From Pseudoips prasinana (lineage: Eukaryota > Arthropoda > Insecta > Lepidoptera > Nolidae), in NCBI GenBank assembly GCA_951640165.1, contig OX621263.1, positions 3,122,501 to 3,186,500 of the forward strand: a stretch of 64,000 bases of DNA, read 5' to 3'. The notes beneath the pieces are model-generated. The model was not told the origin of the DNA. It was given only the letters and a program-made list of their open reading frames with translations, and did not search any database. Below, piece after piece: positions 9,796-20,625 of this stretch. Each line of letters begins with the position of its first letter. The stretch's first letter is position 1. The position numbers and the translations under genes were made by a program.

Positions 9796-12494
9796 AGGTA
9801 CCTTTGATCCATCGGTGAATATTTTGTAACTACTGCTGTAGTTTTTATTTATAAACTGTACACACATATTATTGAGATAATTAGGATCGTAACATTTTTT
9901 TGCCTTTTTAATAACGTTTAATTCAGTTCTAATATTTGTTGAAAGATCCACATTGGTGACCCAGGTGCTCAAAGAAAACATATCTAACTGGAGAGAAACA
10001 TGAATTGGTGTATTTTTGAGGTATTCATGTACCGTAACTAACACGGGTTTTTTTTTCCTACTCCAATAGGTATTATCACAGAGACTTTGTAAATTATCCA
10101 ATAAAGACATGATTTCGTTTTTTGTAAAAGATTTAGAAGTAAACCAAAATTTTCCTGCTAAATAATGTCTCCGTATAGCTAAAGGTTGAAGGTTTAGTTC
10201 ATTCTCCATTACGTGTATAGCCGTGCTTTTAATGAATCCCCCAATAAATCTCATATAAATATTCTGAACTTTATCTAACTTGCACAAATGTGTTTGTGAC
10301 GCATTATCGTATAACATACTAGCGTAATCAAACCGACTTCTTACTAAAGATATGTATAGCCGTCTCATATGAATGGGATGTACCCCCCATTTGGATCCAG
10401 TTAGAACTTTGAAAATATTGATAAATTTAAAAACTTTCTCCTTTATTTCATTAATATGCTTGGACCATCTTAAGGATCGATCAAGCCACAATCCCAGATA
10501 TTTTACGTGTTCCACAACCGACAGTGATGCATTATTAATTTTAAGATCAACTGCCTCTCTCCTATATCCTCGTTTGAAAATACATACTTTGCTTTTGGAT
10601 TCTGAGATTTGTAAACCCAAATCTAAAAGAATGTTTGACATGCTATTCAATGCCTTCTGTAAATTACGTACAGACTCAGAAATGTTGCTGCTAGTTGAAA
10701 ACAGAACAAAATCATCGGCATACTGTGACACAGACACATTGTGTATATACCCTTGCACACAGAAATTGTGGCTATATTAAATAAAAGCGGAGACAGTGGA
10801 TCCCCCTGCGCCAATCCCCGACTAGTACTACGACACAAACTATAGTTATCAGTATTAATTCTTAGATGCCTTTCTTTAAGATAGTTCCAGACATACGCAC
10901 ACATTAAACGTCCTACGCCTAATTTGTCCATAACTTGTAGTAAACTGAATAAATCTATATTATTGTAGGCGTTATCTATATCTAAAAAACATCCAATTGT
11001 AAAACAGTTCAGTGAAAACCCGTTTTGTATTGTTAAAACTAAATTTGCTAAGTTATCAACTGTAGAACGGCATTTTCTGAAACCGGATGTGTCATTACAG
11101 AACAAATTGTTTTTCTCAATAAACCATTCTAATCTATTCATTAGAATGGTATGGAAAACTTTACACAGGCAAGATATCATTGATATGGGCCTTAGTGCTG
11201 ACAAACTACTTGGATCGCGACCAGGTTTGGGGATTGGCACAATAGTCACGTCTCGCCACTGTTTTGGAACGAATCCTTGCAAATAAAAGTTATTGTAAAG
11301 AAGGAGTAATATATGTTTACCATTCTCGGGTAAGTTCTTTAACATGGAGTAGGAGATATTGTCGAGACCAGGTGATGTATCTTTCGATCGTATCGCCCTG
11401 TTCAGTTCTTGTATTGCGAAATGAGACTCCAATACTGGATTGTACGAAGTAAATTGTAAGTCTGGTGGCCGCACATAGTCAGCTGTTAAAGAATGAAGAA
11501 GTTGAGAAGCTGTGTTTTCGTCTATATAATCATTTCGAGACTTATATCCTTTCAGCCACTTCATCCTCCTCCAAACATCACTTGGAGAAGATGTTTCATC
11601 TAAAGAAGAGCAAAACGACGTCCATGCCTCCCTTTTTGCAATTCGTATGAACTTTTGTGCAATACGGATTTTTTCTTTTAAGTTGTCCAAATTATCGGGA
11701 GTAGGATTCCGTCTAAATTTAACTAAAGCAAGTCGACGTTCAGCAACACATTTCGAGAGTTCCATGGTCCAATAAGGTTTAGGGACAAATTTAGAATTAG
11801 GATTTTGACTAATTTTATACCATGGAATGCATAAGTCCGATGCAAAGTACATGTACTCTACAAAGGAATCATAACAATTCTGTAAGTTATCGGAAAAATT
11901 AAATTGTAAATAAAGATCCGACAGTAAACTTTTAAATGACAACCAATCTGCTTTTTTGAAATTTTTACGCATAATATTATTAGAATTTCTCAAAATATTT
12001 ATCGAAATTTTAATCATGCGATGATCACTACCTAGCGTTTCGTTTAAGGGCTGCCAATCAAATTTCAGACCAATATCAGATGACGCAAAAGAGACGTCCG
12101 GGGACGACTGTTGTAAAACGTTGTTAACAAGTTTAATACGGGTTGGTGTACCATTATTCAATATGATAAATTGATAGTCTAATACAGCATTAAAAATCTG
12201 TACACCTCTTTGATTTGTTTTGGATGACCAATTCCCATGATGACCGTTAAAATCGCCTAACAATAAAGTTTTTTGACTAAATTTTGTAAAAATATCCTCC
12301 CAGTCATTTTGACTTGTTTGTACTGACGGAGGCAATATAACGATACTACATATGCAATATCTTGACAATTAAAAACTTTAATACAAATACATTCTATCTG
12401 CGTGTTATTGATGTTGATTTTATGTAAACGAGTTTTGACTGACGAGTGTACGATAATAGCCACGCCTCCATAACTATCAACCCTGTCCTTACGG
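9796..12494 (-). pseudogene. LINE ORF2: endonuclease (N-truncated) and reverse transcriptase
   Basis: Reading on the minus strand, the region starts inside an APE-type endonuclease (DSYGGVAIIVHSS...), with LLLGDFNGHH and a C-terminal SDHRM. The first part of the domain is missing. Reverse transcriptase motifs follow: PIPKPGRDP, LRPIS, FLDIDNAYN, GLAQGDPLSPLLFN and the catalytic QYADDFVLF. Two frames are used, switching near 10,770, so at least one frameshift is present; a second disturbance lies near 12,360. The enzyme would nick target DNA and copy the LINE RNA. The ends of this region run directly into the ORF1 remnant upstream and the MULE downstream. Confidence 0.85.
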
Positions 12495-13514
12495 TACGTG
12501 TTATAGGGTCATCTGATAATGGAGCATCGCATTTGGGTGGGACGTATAAAGTCAAAGCTCTTCGGTATGTGCAGTTAAATTCGGACATAAGTTTTCTAAT
12601 TTGTTTTTCTTTTAAATAAATGGGGCACGATTTGTCCAACGCCAAATGATCACCATCACAATTTGGACACTTAAATACTTGAGCATCGCAATTAGGATGA
12701 CTATCCCCACATTTAGGGCAAACCTCATGTATTTTACCGCATTTTTTAACGTATGTCCGAATTTCCAACACCTACTACATTGTGTTACCGGAAACAGATA
12801 CGGTTCAACTTTAATCCTTAGCTCATCCGCGTATACATATTCAGGTAGGCTGGGACCCTTAAAACATAGTCTTACGGCTTCGCTTGGCACCCACAACTGT
12901 TCCTTTTGGTCCCTGTCCATATTCCGTCTTCTTAACCGAGTCACAGACACTAACTGAAATCCTTCGGCACAAGTAATGCTTTCTAATATTTTTTCATCAG
13001 ACATGTCTATTTCTACATCTTTAATGACTCCATAGGAGTTTGAAATCTCCATAGCTCTTTGAAATCTCCATCCGTTGTCAATAAATGTTTCGCATGTTTC
13101 TAAGTTAGCCACATAAAATTCTTCAATAAATTCCACACGTACTCGAAAAGGATTTATATATTTTACCTTAGTTACACCTTTTATTCCCTGCTGTTTGAAC
13201 ATATTAGCCAACATAAATTGCTTAGGCATCTTTTCTTTAGACGATATATATAGCTCCACTGACTCCTTCTCTTTCTTTCTCATTTTCTTAATTTTTTCTT
13301 TTTTCCCATTTTGAACTACAGTCCACTCGCAATCTTTTCTTTGCCTTTCATTTACATCAGTTGAATCGAAACTCGTCTCAGATTGCATTATAATCTCTTT
13401 CTGGTATTGTTCTACTAAATCCGCCATCATGGCATGCTCATTAAGTGAATCATTGCTTGATAATATATTTGTATAGACTAAGCTACTTTTACCATCCTCA
13501 TTACTATTCGCCAT
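12495..13514 (-). pseudogene. LINE ORF1 (gag-like, CCHC zinc knuckles)
   Basis: The ATG at 13,514-13,512 (MANSNEDG...) opens a lysine- and glutamate-rich N-terminus. An RNA-binding-like middle (VKYINPFRVRVEF...ANLETCETFIDNGW) leads to zinc knuckles (CSRCWKFGH, then CPKCGDSHPNCDAQVFKCPNCDGDH). The first knuckle and the last two are in different frames, showing a frameshift near 12,750. The protein would coat LINE RNA. Its C-terminus runs into endonuclease sequence near 12,495, where an internal deletion removed the ORF1 end and the ORF2 start. Confidence 0.8.
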
Positions 13515-13677
13515 CACTTGCAAAGTAGTAAACAAGGTGACTCATCGTTAGAAACACAGCTGCACTAGCCGGCGCAGACCGGTTCTACGCTGCCGTGAGT
13601 ATTTTAAAGATCGTGATGCACTTGATAGTTAATCGGTAAACACGCGTCCAGTACGCACGAACGCCGAAACGCGACTG
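13515..13677 (-). promoter_or_regulatory. LINE 5' untranslated region with likely internal promoter
   Basis: About 160 bp, GC-richer than the flanks, between the element's 5' end and the ORF1 ATG. Jockey/I-group LINEs carry internal Pol II promoters here. The assignment is by position; no experimentally known motif is identified. Confidence 0.4.
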
Positions 13678-13688
13678 TACCAGCGAAC
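13678..13688 (+). repeat. Right target-site duplication of the I-like LINE
   Basis: Exact copy of 6294-6304. Confidence 0.9.
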
Positions 13689-14190
13689 TTCGGCGTACTG
13701 ATAGGCGTGCTACTGACCCACAACACCTTTTATACATCGCTGCTAAAATTATGAGGTTGCGAGTTAGTAAATGTGTCAACGTTGCGTTTAAGCATGTTGG
13801 ACAAGGTACTTCAATTACGAAAGAAACCATTCAATCTGAAGAATATATAAATAATTGTTTAGAAACAAATCTCGCACTTCTTCGCTGCATACCAAATTCT
13901 GCTTGGTTTTGGTCAGATCGCAAAAAAGATGTTTTTGCAATGATCAGGCAATTAGGGCCACCAACTGCTTTTATGACTCGTAGCGCCAATGAAACTGGCT
14001 GGGATAATTTGTTGAAAATATTGTACAAATTGAAAAACGATGGAGCGGAAATTTCAGATGAGTTTTTAGCAGACATGAGTTGTGTGCATAAAGCTCAACT
14101 TGTGAATGAAGCAGCCGTAACTTGTGCTATCTATTTCAATAAAATCGTTGAAGATCAAAGAATTTGTTGTCTCAGTAATTGTGATAATGT
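13689..14190 (+). pseudogene. Decayed Helitron coding region, continuation after the LINE
   Basis: Directly after the duplicated target the Helitron frame resumes with residues expected next in the Helitron-like N domain (LRRTDRRATDPQHLLYIAAKI, then MRLRVSKCVNVAFKH). Later motifs are WFWSDRKKDVFAMIRQLGPPTAF and CAIYFNKIV. The frame holds to about 14,220, but similarity fades after roughly 14,170. No helicase domain follows, so the 3' two-thirds of the Helitron is absent. Confidence 0.8.
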
Positions 14191-14475
14191 GTTCCATGAT
14201 TCTTCGATCAGGGTAACCCGGTGAGACTTGGTCAATAGGGTTTTCAATAATAGCTCGAGTCGTTGTAATATTACTTGTTTCATCTTTAGAATCTCTCGAC
14301 AAAATGGGGTTTATTCGTTTAAGTTTATTCGTTTTTTTCTTCTTAGCCACTGAAATATTGATGTCTATTTAAGAGCTAAGTTTCCTTTTTATTGTATTTT
14401 CTTCTGTATCGGAATCCATGTAGAACCAGAATCAGAAAAAGGTTCTTCATCTGTGGCATTGGTTCGATATCTGAA
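14191..14475 (-). other. Unidentified minus-strand coding-like fragment
   Basis: Two short minus-strand frames carry acidic, Ser-rich words (DEEPFSDSGSTWIP; MDSDTEENTIK) and a basic stretch (MAKKKKTNKLKR). The style resembles N-terminal regions of some transposon-encoded or chromatin proteins, but I cannot name a family. It abuts the broken Helitron end, so it may be part of another insertion. Confidence 0.25.
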
Positions 14476-15015
14476 ATGGGACTTAATCCTCTGATTTCAA
14501 CTTAATTTATTTAATTTTATTTGCCTAGCATCTTATAATTAATCATTATTTAGTTGTAGAACAAATAAATAACATCAAATATTTATAAATTAGGTACGTT
14601 CTATCAGAATTCTGAATAACAGAGTTAAATAAATTGAGTTATTTAGATTTCCTAAAACTAAGTTAGTTTAGTGAAAGAATTTTTAAGTTGAGGAAAAATT
14701 TAACAACTCAAGTTATTTAATTTATTTGACATTCAACTTATCATAGATCACAGTTATTGATTTATTTATTTTTTTCTTTAAAAAAATTGTGTTTGTATGA
14801 ACATATTTATTATTCCATCTGTCTGACAAAAATGGTAATATTTTTGGAACTGAATGAGATACGAAAGTGTTTGGAAAATAGAAAAAGTCAAAATCGACAA
14901 AACCGGACTTTTTAATTTTCCAACTACGGGGACGATATACGCTGTAGTTTCATCACAAACAGGTCGGTAGTTTTTGGGTGAAAAAATTACAAACATCCAC
15001 ACATCCATATTCACA
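14476..15015. other. AT-rich intergenic DNA
   Basis: Long TTTATT/AATTTA runs and an imperfect inverted theme around 14,625-14,740 (gagttattta versus caagttatttaa). No gene or recognisable transposon end. Confidence 0.5.
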
Positions 15016-15019
15016 ACCT

Positions 15020-15346
15020 GCCTGACTGCCTCGATGGTCTAGCGCTAGCATGTTCAACCGTAGATAATGAAGTCCTGGGTTCAAATCCCGGGTGGGGCTA
15101 AAAAATGATTAAGAAAAGTCTGGGATTTAGCGGTATTACAGCCCCGTGTATGAGAGCACGTAAAGCCGTCTGAACCTGATCTCTTTTGACCGTGTCGCTA
15201 GTCATCCCATCGGTTCATGAGTGATAGAATTGAAAGTGTCCCTGTGTTTGCGCACACACTTGTGCACTACAAAATGTATTGCGCAGTTGGCTAATCTCCA
15301 TTGAGACTTGTCGTCGTGGCAGAAATTCGGCCTGGAGGACATTTAT
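15020..15346 (+). repeat. SINE family A, copy 1 (tRNA-derived head)
   Basis: The head has Pol III box A-like (tggtctagcgctagc) and box B (gggttcaaatccc) elements. The body reads 'gtaaagccgtc...cgtgtcgctagtcatcccatcgg...gcgcacacacttgtgcacta'. The same order occurs at 15,955-16,311 (+), 37,263-37,579 (-), 50,226-50,592 (-) and in partial copies. It cannot be a functional tRNA because the acceptor and anticodon stems do not form. Confidence 0.75.
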
Positions 15347-15394
15347 TAGGATTTGTTGAGTTGACAGTGGGTGGGGCACATAGCTCGTAGAAGC

Positions 15395-15535
15395 GACAGC
15401 CGCTGTACCAAAAATCTAAAGATTTTTGAGGCCCGCGGGAAGCTGCTGGATGCGAGTTGCACAAGACTGGCAATCGTGAAAATCTTTGGGGAAACCTTTG
15501 TCCAGCAGTGGACGTCTTTCGACTGATATGATGAA
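15395..15535 (+). repeat. RTE-type LINE 3' end
   Basis: The stretch matches the last codons and tail of the better-preserved copy at 51,748-52,249: a 'gctgctggatgcga' theme, then 'cctttgtccagcagtggacg' and the terminal 'ctgatatgatga'. Heavily 5'-truncated. Confidence 0.65.
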
Positions 15536-15954
15536 TAGAACTCTCAATCTTTATACCACATCGAGATTATTATCTTTTAAGCCTGTAAGCTCTCTTCCAC
15601 CTAAAAATTCAAACCGGCGGCTCCTCGCCATGCGTTTTCGATCCGGTGATATCTGTCTATTTTTCGTATGAGCAGTACTTATCCTTGGTATGGAGTGAAA
15701 CTCTTTAGGCAGCAATTGCAATTAGCTAAGAATCACGGACATCCATTCCGATGCCACGGAAATGGAACAAAGGATAGCGACGATACAAAGTGATAGAAAA
15801 CGAAAGCGGTGTGTTATTTCCGGTTTTAAGCGTCTACCTTATACATATGCACAGCTGAGGTAATAATAATAATAATATAATTTATTTCAGATCATTACAA
15901 TCCATTTTTGTTAGTAAATAATGTACCACGCATCATGGCAGCTGTATAACTGCG
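15536..15954. other. Unassigned interval
   Basis: No convincing ORF. A short (AAT)n run occurs at 15,862-15,880. Nothing recognised. Confidence 0.4.
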
Positions 15955-16311
15955 TATAGCGGTAGCGTGTTCAACCGCAGATAATGAGGTCCTGGGTGCA
16001 AATCCCAAGTCTGGCTAAAAAGTGGTTTTAAGAATTTTCTGTCAAGAAAATTTCTCAATATCAGCTCGAAGTCTGGAAGTTGGCGGTATCAATCCCCCGT
16101 GCCTCGGAGAGCACGTAAAGCCGTCGGACCTGTACTTGACCTCTTTCCGGTCGTGTCGCTAGTCATCCTATCGGATCATGAGAGGGTTAGAATAGAAAGT
16201 GCCTCTGTGTTTGCGCACACACTTGTGCACTATAATATGTCCCGTGCAGATGACGAGTCTTCCTTGAGACTGGTCGCCGTGGTTGAAATCGACCAGGACG
16301 ACATTATTTAC
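15955..16311 (+). repeat. SINE family A, copy 2
   Basis: Same head and body as copy 1, and more complete: box B gggtgcaaatccc, then 'gtaaagccgtcggacc' and 'cgtgtcgctagtcatcc'. A mini-Helitron begins only 7 bp after its end. Confidence 0.75.
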
Positions 16312-16317
16312 TTATTA

Positions 16318-16645
16318 CTAGCTGTGCCCGCGACTTCGTCCGCGTGTTAATTCGTTTATATCGTTTTTTTATTTTGTTGTTTTTGTAAAATATAAGATTT
16401 TTTCTAAAATAAAAGTAGCCTAAGTTACTCCTCATTACATCAGATACCTGCCAATAAAAGTCCCGTCAAAATCGGTCCAGCCGTTTCAGAGATTAGCCGG
16501 AACAAACAGACAGACAGACAGACAGACAAAAATTGTAAAAATGTTATTTTGGTGTATGTACCGTATATACATTCATATTTATGTAGTAAAAACCGGTTAT
16601 TTCAATATTACAAACAGACACTCCAATTTTATTTATTTGTATAGA
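16318..16645 (-). mobile_element. Non-autonomous Helitron-like element, type H3
   Basis: On the minus strand it starts TCTATACAAATAAAT and ends with a GC-rich hairpin (cgcggacgaagtcgcg) followed by ggcacagCTAG, then host T. TC...hairpin...CTAG with insertion between A and T is the Helitron signature. It contains a (CAGA)n run and matches 33,841-34,163 along its whole length. No coding capacity. Confidence 0.75.
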
Positions 16646-18239
16646 TTTATTTAAGCTGGACAAGAGCCTCCCCCAGTAATGGATCCCCCATGCTGATATG
16701 CTGATAGGTATCCCCTTGGGTCGACTTCTAAGTCCTCCACTAGTAATGATAGTAGTAGAGCAATTTGCATGTAACACCATGCGTATGTTGTTTTATTTAG
16801 GTATGTAAATTGTTATTTCTTGCCCTTTCTAGGTCTTTTTAAAATGTTCTCTTACACAAAATCTCATATGTTCTCAATTATTAAAAACTTTCTTCTCCAG
16901 TCGCAAGTTAAGGATAATGAAACACTCATTTATTTTACATAGTTTTTTATTATAGGAAAGATTCCTTAAAACTATTGTGTACAAATAAAAAAAATGTTGT
17001 TCATTATATATTTATAAAAATGTACAAATATTTCCAGTATAATCGAGATAAAAATATTTTTTACGATGTTTATTTATCTTGAGAGATATTTTTTTGTTTG
17101 TATTTATTACATAAAAATTATAAAATCTAAGGCTTGTCGTTATGATAAATTAATAATATTTTATAAACCAAAGACATTTCTTACATTTATATCTGAAAAA
17201 ATGCTACATTCCAGTAAAAAAAAATATCGAGCACTTACATTAAATTATATTCACAATATTTTATGGTAGTAGTTAGCTTTGCTGTGTATAGATATAGCAA
17301 AGTATAACCATGGATTGGATTTAAGAATAAGTTTATATTAAATTAAATACCAATACCGATTCTAACCATATCTAACATGGCAACACCACGTGCAAGTTAT
17401 AGCCAAATTACGTGTTGTTAATTTAGTTATTATAAGCTTTATAAGCATGGGATCTATATGTAAATTAAAAAAAATATAATACCAATATTATTTAAACGTT
17501 TAAATCAGCAATATGATTTTAATTTATTTTAAACGATTAACTAAAAAATATTATTCATCTCGATTATAAAAATAAGATTCCTAAAAATACAGGTAACTAA
17601 GAGTATTTAATTACATTTCATCCTTTTCTAATTTCTATAAATTAAAATTGGCAGTGTTCTTTCCATCGAATTCTACACGAATGTTCTTTTTTACATAATT
17701 TAAAAATGACTTAACATAATATGTTTCTTATTCATACGAAAACTTGTAGGATATTATAGTAATCCAATTCAAATTATCCCCATCGAATAAATATCCCTGT
17801 TTTTTTTTTATTTTGCTTTATTTCGTCATAAATATTTCGATGTGATTTTTTATATTGTCATACGTACGATTTTCATCCGCTAAATCCGCTAAATAAAAAA
17901 ACTATGCCGAGCACAGTTTCTGTTAAGATCCATTGTATACATCTACAATTATCTGATATTATAAATGTTAAAGTCAGCGCCTTAAAAGATTTTTTTGTAT
18001 TTTCGCATTTGAATTTAAAATTGCAATATAAATTCGAATCTTAGTTTTCAAAAGTCTTTTCAATTAATTACTAATAGTACTTTTTTTAAAAAGCATTTTA
18101 TAGCAAATAAAATAAAAAGTAAGGATATTTTTTATTTTATTTGAATGCATCATAACGTGATTTTTTCCAATAAAAGCATCGGACCCGACTTCTATTGTCA
18201 GTGAAATATCCTTACAAGTTTTCATACCCTAAAATGAAC
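16646..18239. other. AT-rich downstream flank and probable 3' UTR of the chitin-binding gene
   Basis: The interval lies immediately downstream (minus strand) of the stop codon at 18,240. It is very AT-rich and contains several AATAAA signals on the minus strand (TTTATT on plus, for example near 17,070 and 17,817). Which is used cannot be told from sequence. No other gene is recognised. Confidence 0.45.
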
Positions 18240-20625
18240 CTAAAAAAAATCACCTATAGTCCTATAAAATAGTTGCCTCGGATGCCTCTGGGATGGATCT
18301 TCTTGATAAACCAGTCTTTGAGGATGTAAAAAATATGAGGAAGGTGTCCTTATACTAACTCCTTGAACTTGCGGACGCTTCCTTACTTGATAACTTGATA
18401 TATCAGATGCTGCAAATTGTGGTTCTAATGGTTGGAGATTATTTCTGAATCTTGAGAACGTGTAATCTCTATCTGAAGGTATAACAAAGCCACTTGGAAC
18501 TCTGTTAACTGGTAGACTGGGTGCTAACGCTTCGTTGATTCTTATGTCATAATCATTTTCTATGCTATCTGCTAGATTTTGCTTGATAGAAATGTTTTCT
18601 AGTAGCGGCTTGCCTGTTGCAGTGTACGGTTTTGAAATTTCTGGTTTTGGTTTGGGTTTTATTGGTTTTCTGTATGGTTTTTCTGTGTGATCATAATCTC
18701 CGTCTGATGGTAAGGGTAAGGCAGTAGCTAAATAAGGTTTGATATAATCTCCTGGTGAAAGGGTTGATTCTAGTTTACCTCTAATGGCTTCGTAGTTATC
18801 ATTGTATACTTTGCGGACTTTAGAAGCTAAATGTTTGGCTTGATCAGGCGTCGTAGTCTGTTCTGTAGTAGAAGTCGTAGTAGTGGAATATGAAGCAGTA
18901 GTTTGAACGGTAGGTACTTCAGTTTCAGCTACAAATGTAGTCGTTTCTTTATTATCCTGTTCATTTTTTTCTTTGTCATAGTCTATATCTTCTTCATCAT
19001 AATATTCTTCGTCATATAGTTCTTCTTTGAGTTCTGCGGTAGGTTTCTCAGTAGTGATACTAGTAGTAGGTTTTTCTGTTGTTGTTGTGGTGTAGAAAGT
19101 CGTAGTCGTTGTAGGAGCAGGAGTCGTAGTGGTAGTTGAGCTAGTAGTCGTCGTAGTAGAAGTAGAAGTGGTAGTAGGTCTAGGGGTGGTATTTAAAGGC
19201 ATCGTCACATCCCTCCCAGCCACAGGTTGTAATCCGCGGGGGAGGTATGGACTTCCACCCCTAGAGGGTAAAAAAGGACGTTTCACTACTCTAACATTAG
19301 GTTTCAAGTCTTTAATTTTACTTGTGATATCTTCTCCTCTCGTTCTTTCATTATATCTTTCATTTTCTCTTTTTATATTAACCGTAGGCTCTTCATAATC
19401 ATAGTAATAATCTTCTTCTGGTTTCTTCACGATTTCTTCTTTATTTCTCTGATTGTATGTATATTTCTGAGATTTAGGCGGTGGTTCATCGTAAGTTTCA
19501 TCCTCATAATCTATTGGTCGTTTAGTTTTTCGACTTTTATTTGCGTAATGTGGCCTAGCTGGTTTAAATTTTTCTTTTTCTATTGGCACAGGCTTAGGTC
19601 TTTGTTGGACCGTGCTGGTCTTGCCAGAAGGCAATGGTTTACTCGTATCATCTTCTTCATAATCGTAATACTCGTCGTCATCAACTTTAGGGGGTGCTTT
19701 CGTGGTTGCGACTGTAACATAATCGTATTTTTCTCGCTCATTGACAGGAACTGGTCTCTTGATTTTTGGTGGCATACGTGGTTGACTAAAAATTCCATGG
19801 CCTGCTGGCTTAACTAATCCTGCTGGGCTTTCTGGTGCAGTAGGTGCTCTTTTTTCTTCGTCATTATTCTTTTCTGGCTTAGAGTATGGCCTCTCGTCTC
19901 TTGATCTCAATGGTCTATCTTCTTTATATCTTCTGCCTTCGGAGTATCTGTCTTCTCTTGGTTTTATAGGTCTAAGTTTGTCACCTTCTTCAGAAGCAGG
20001 TCTTCTTTCTCTATCAGGTCTGTCACGAATGACTTCGTCGCGTGGTTTTATTTCATCCCTTGGTCTGATTGAATCTCGAGGCCGAATCTCATCACGGGCT
20101 CTTATTTCGTCACGAGGACGAATATCATCCCTTGGTTTGATTACGTCACGTGGCCTTATCTCGTCTCTCGGTCTTATTTCATCTCTTGGCCTGATCTCGT
20201 CTCTTGGTCTTATTTCATCTCTGGGCCTAATTTCATCTCTAGGTCTTATTTCATCACGGGGTCTAATTTCGTCTCTCGGCCTAATTTCATCACGAGGCCT
20301 TAGATCTTCCCTACCTCTTGATTCATCTTGAGGCCTATATTCATCACGGGGCCTATACTCATCCCTTGGTCTTTTAGGCCTTTCGTCTCTTTTTTGATCT
20401 CTTCCACCAGCTCTTGGTCTGTCTTCTTCGTCAGATATATATCTTTCTTCGTCCTCATCTCTAGGCCGTGGTCTACGCTTCCTAGAGCCTGCTGGTCTTC
20501 TATCTTCATCGTCATCGTACGCCCTTCTGTCATATGGTCTCTTTCCTGGCCTTCTGTCATAAGGTCTGCGTTCCTCGTAATCTTCTTCAAGGTCATCATC
20601 GCGGGGTCTCGGCCGGCGTTCGTAT
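18240..20625 (-). CDS. Chitin-binding gene, exon 6 (terminal; charged, hexad-repeat and Thr-rich tail)
   Basis: The acceptor TTTTCAG ends at 20,626. The exon is 2,386 bp and encodes residues 266-1060. It opens with Arg/Asp/Glu/Tyr-rich sequence (YERRPRPRDDDLEEDYEERR), passes through the RPRDEI hexads, then acidic-Tyr and Lys/Pro stretches (DDDEYYDYEEDD) and the Thr tract with PTTTTT blocks. It ends FYRTIGDFF followed by TAG at 18,240-18,242. No Cys-containing domain is visible. The composition predicts an extended, disordered, heavily charged and possibly O-glycosylated arm. Confidence 0.85.

Larger units (their letters stand above)
6305..13677 (-). mobile_element. I-like non-LTR retrotransposon (LINE) with RNase H, carrying a nested MULE
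   Basis: The 3' end is marked by a run of T at 6307-6328 (poly-A on the minus strand). The 5' end lies at 13,677, where the minus strand starts CAGTCGCGTTTCGG, and the insertion is bounded by the 11-bp direct repeat. ORF1 has CCHC zinc knuckles; ORF2 has an endonuclease, reverse transcriptase and RNase H. Without the MULE it would be about 4.9 kb. RNase H plus a knuckle-bearing ORF1 points to an I/LOA-like clade of the Jockey group. An internal deletion near 12,495 and a frameshift near 10,770 make it defective. Confidence 0.88.

Noticed and set aside
15940..16320. 83-codon plus-strand frame
   Set aside because: It lies within a SINE copy and ends in a mini-Helitron.
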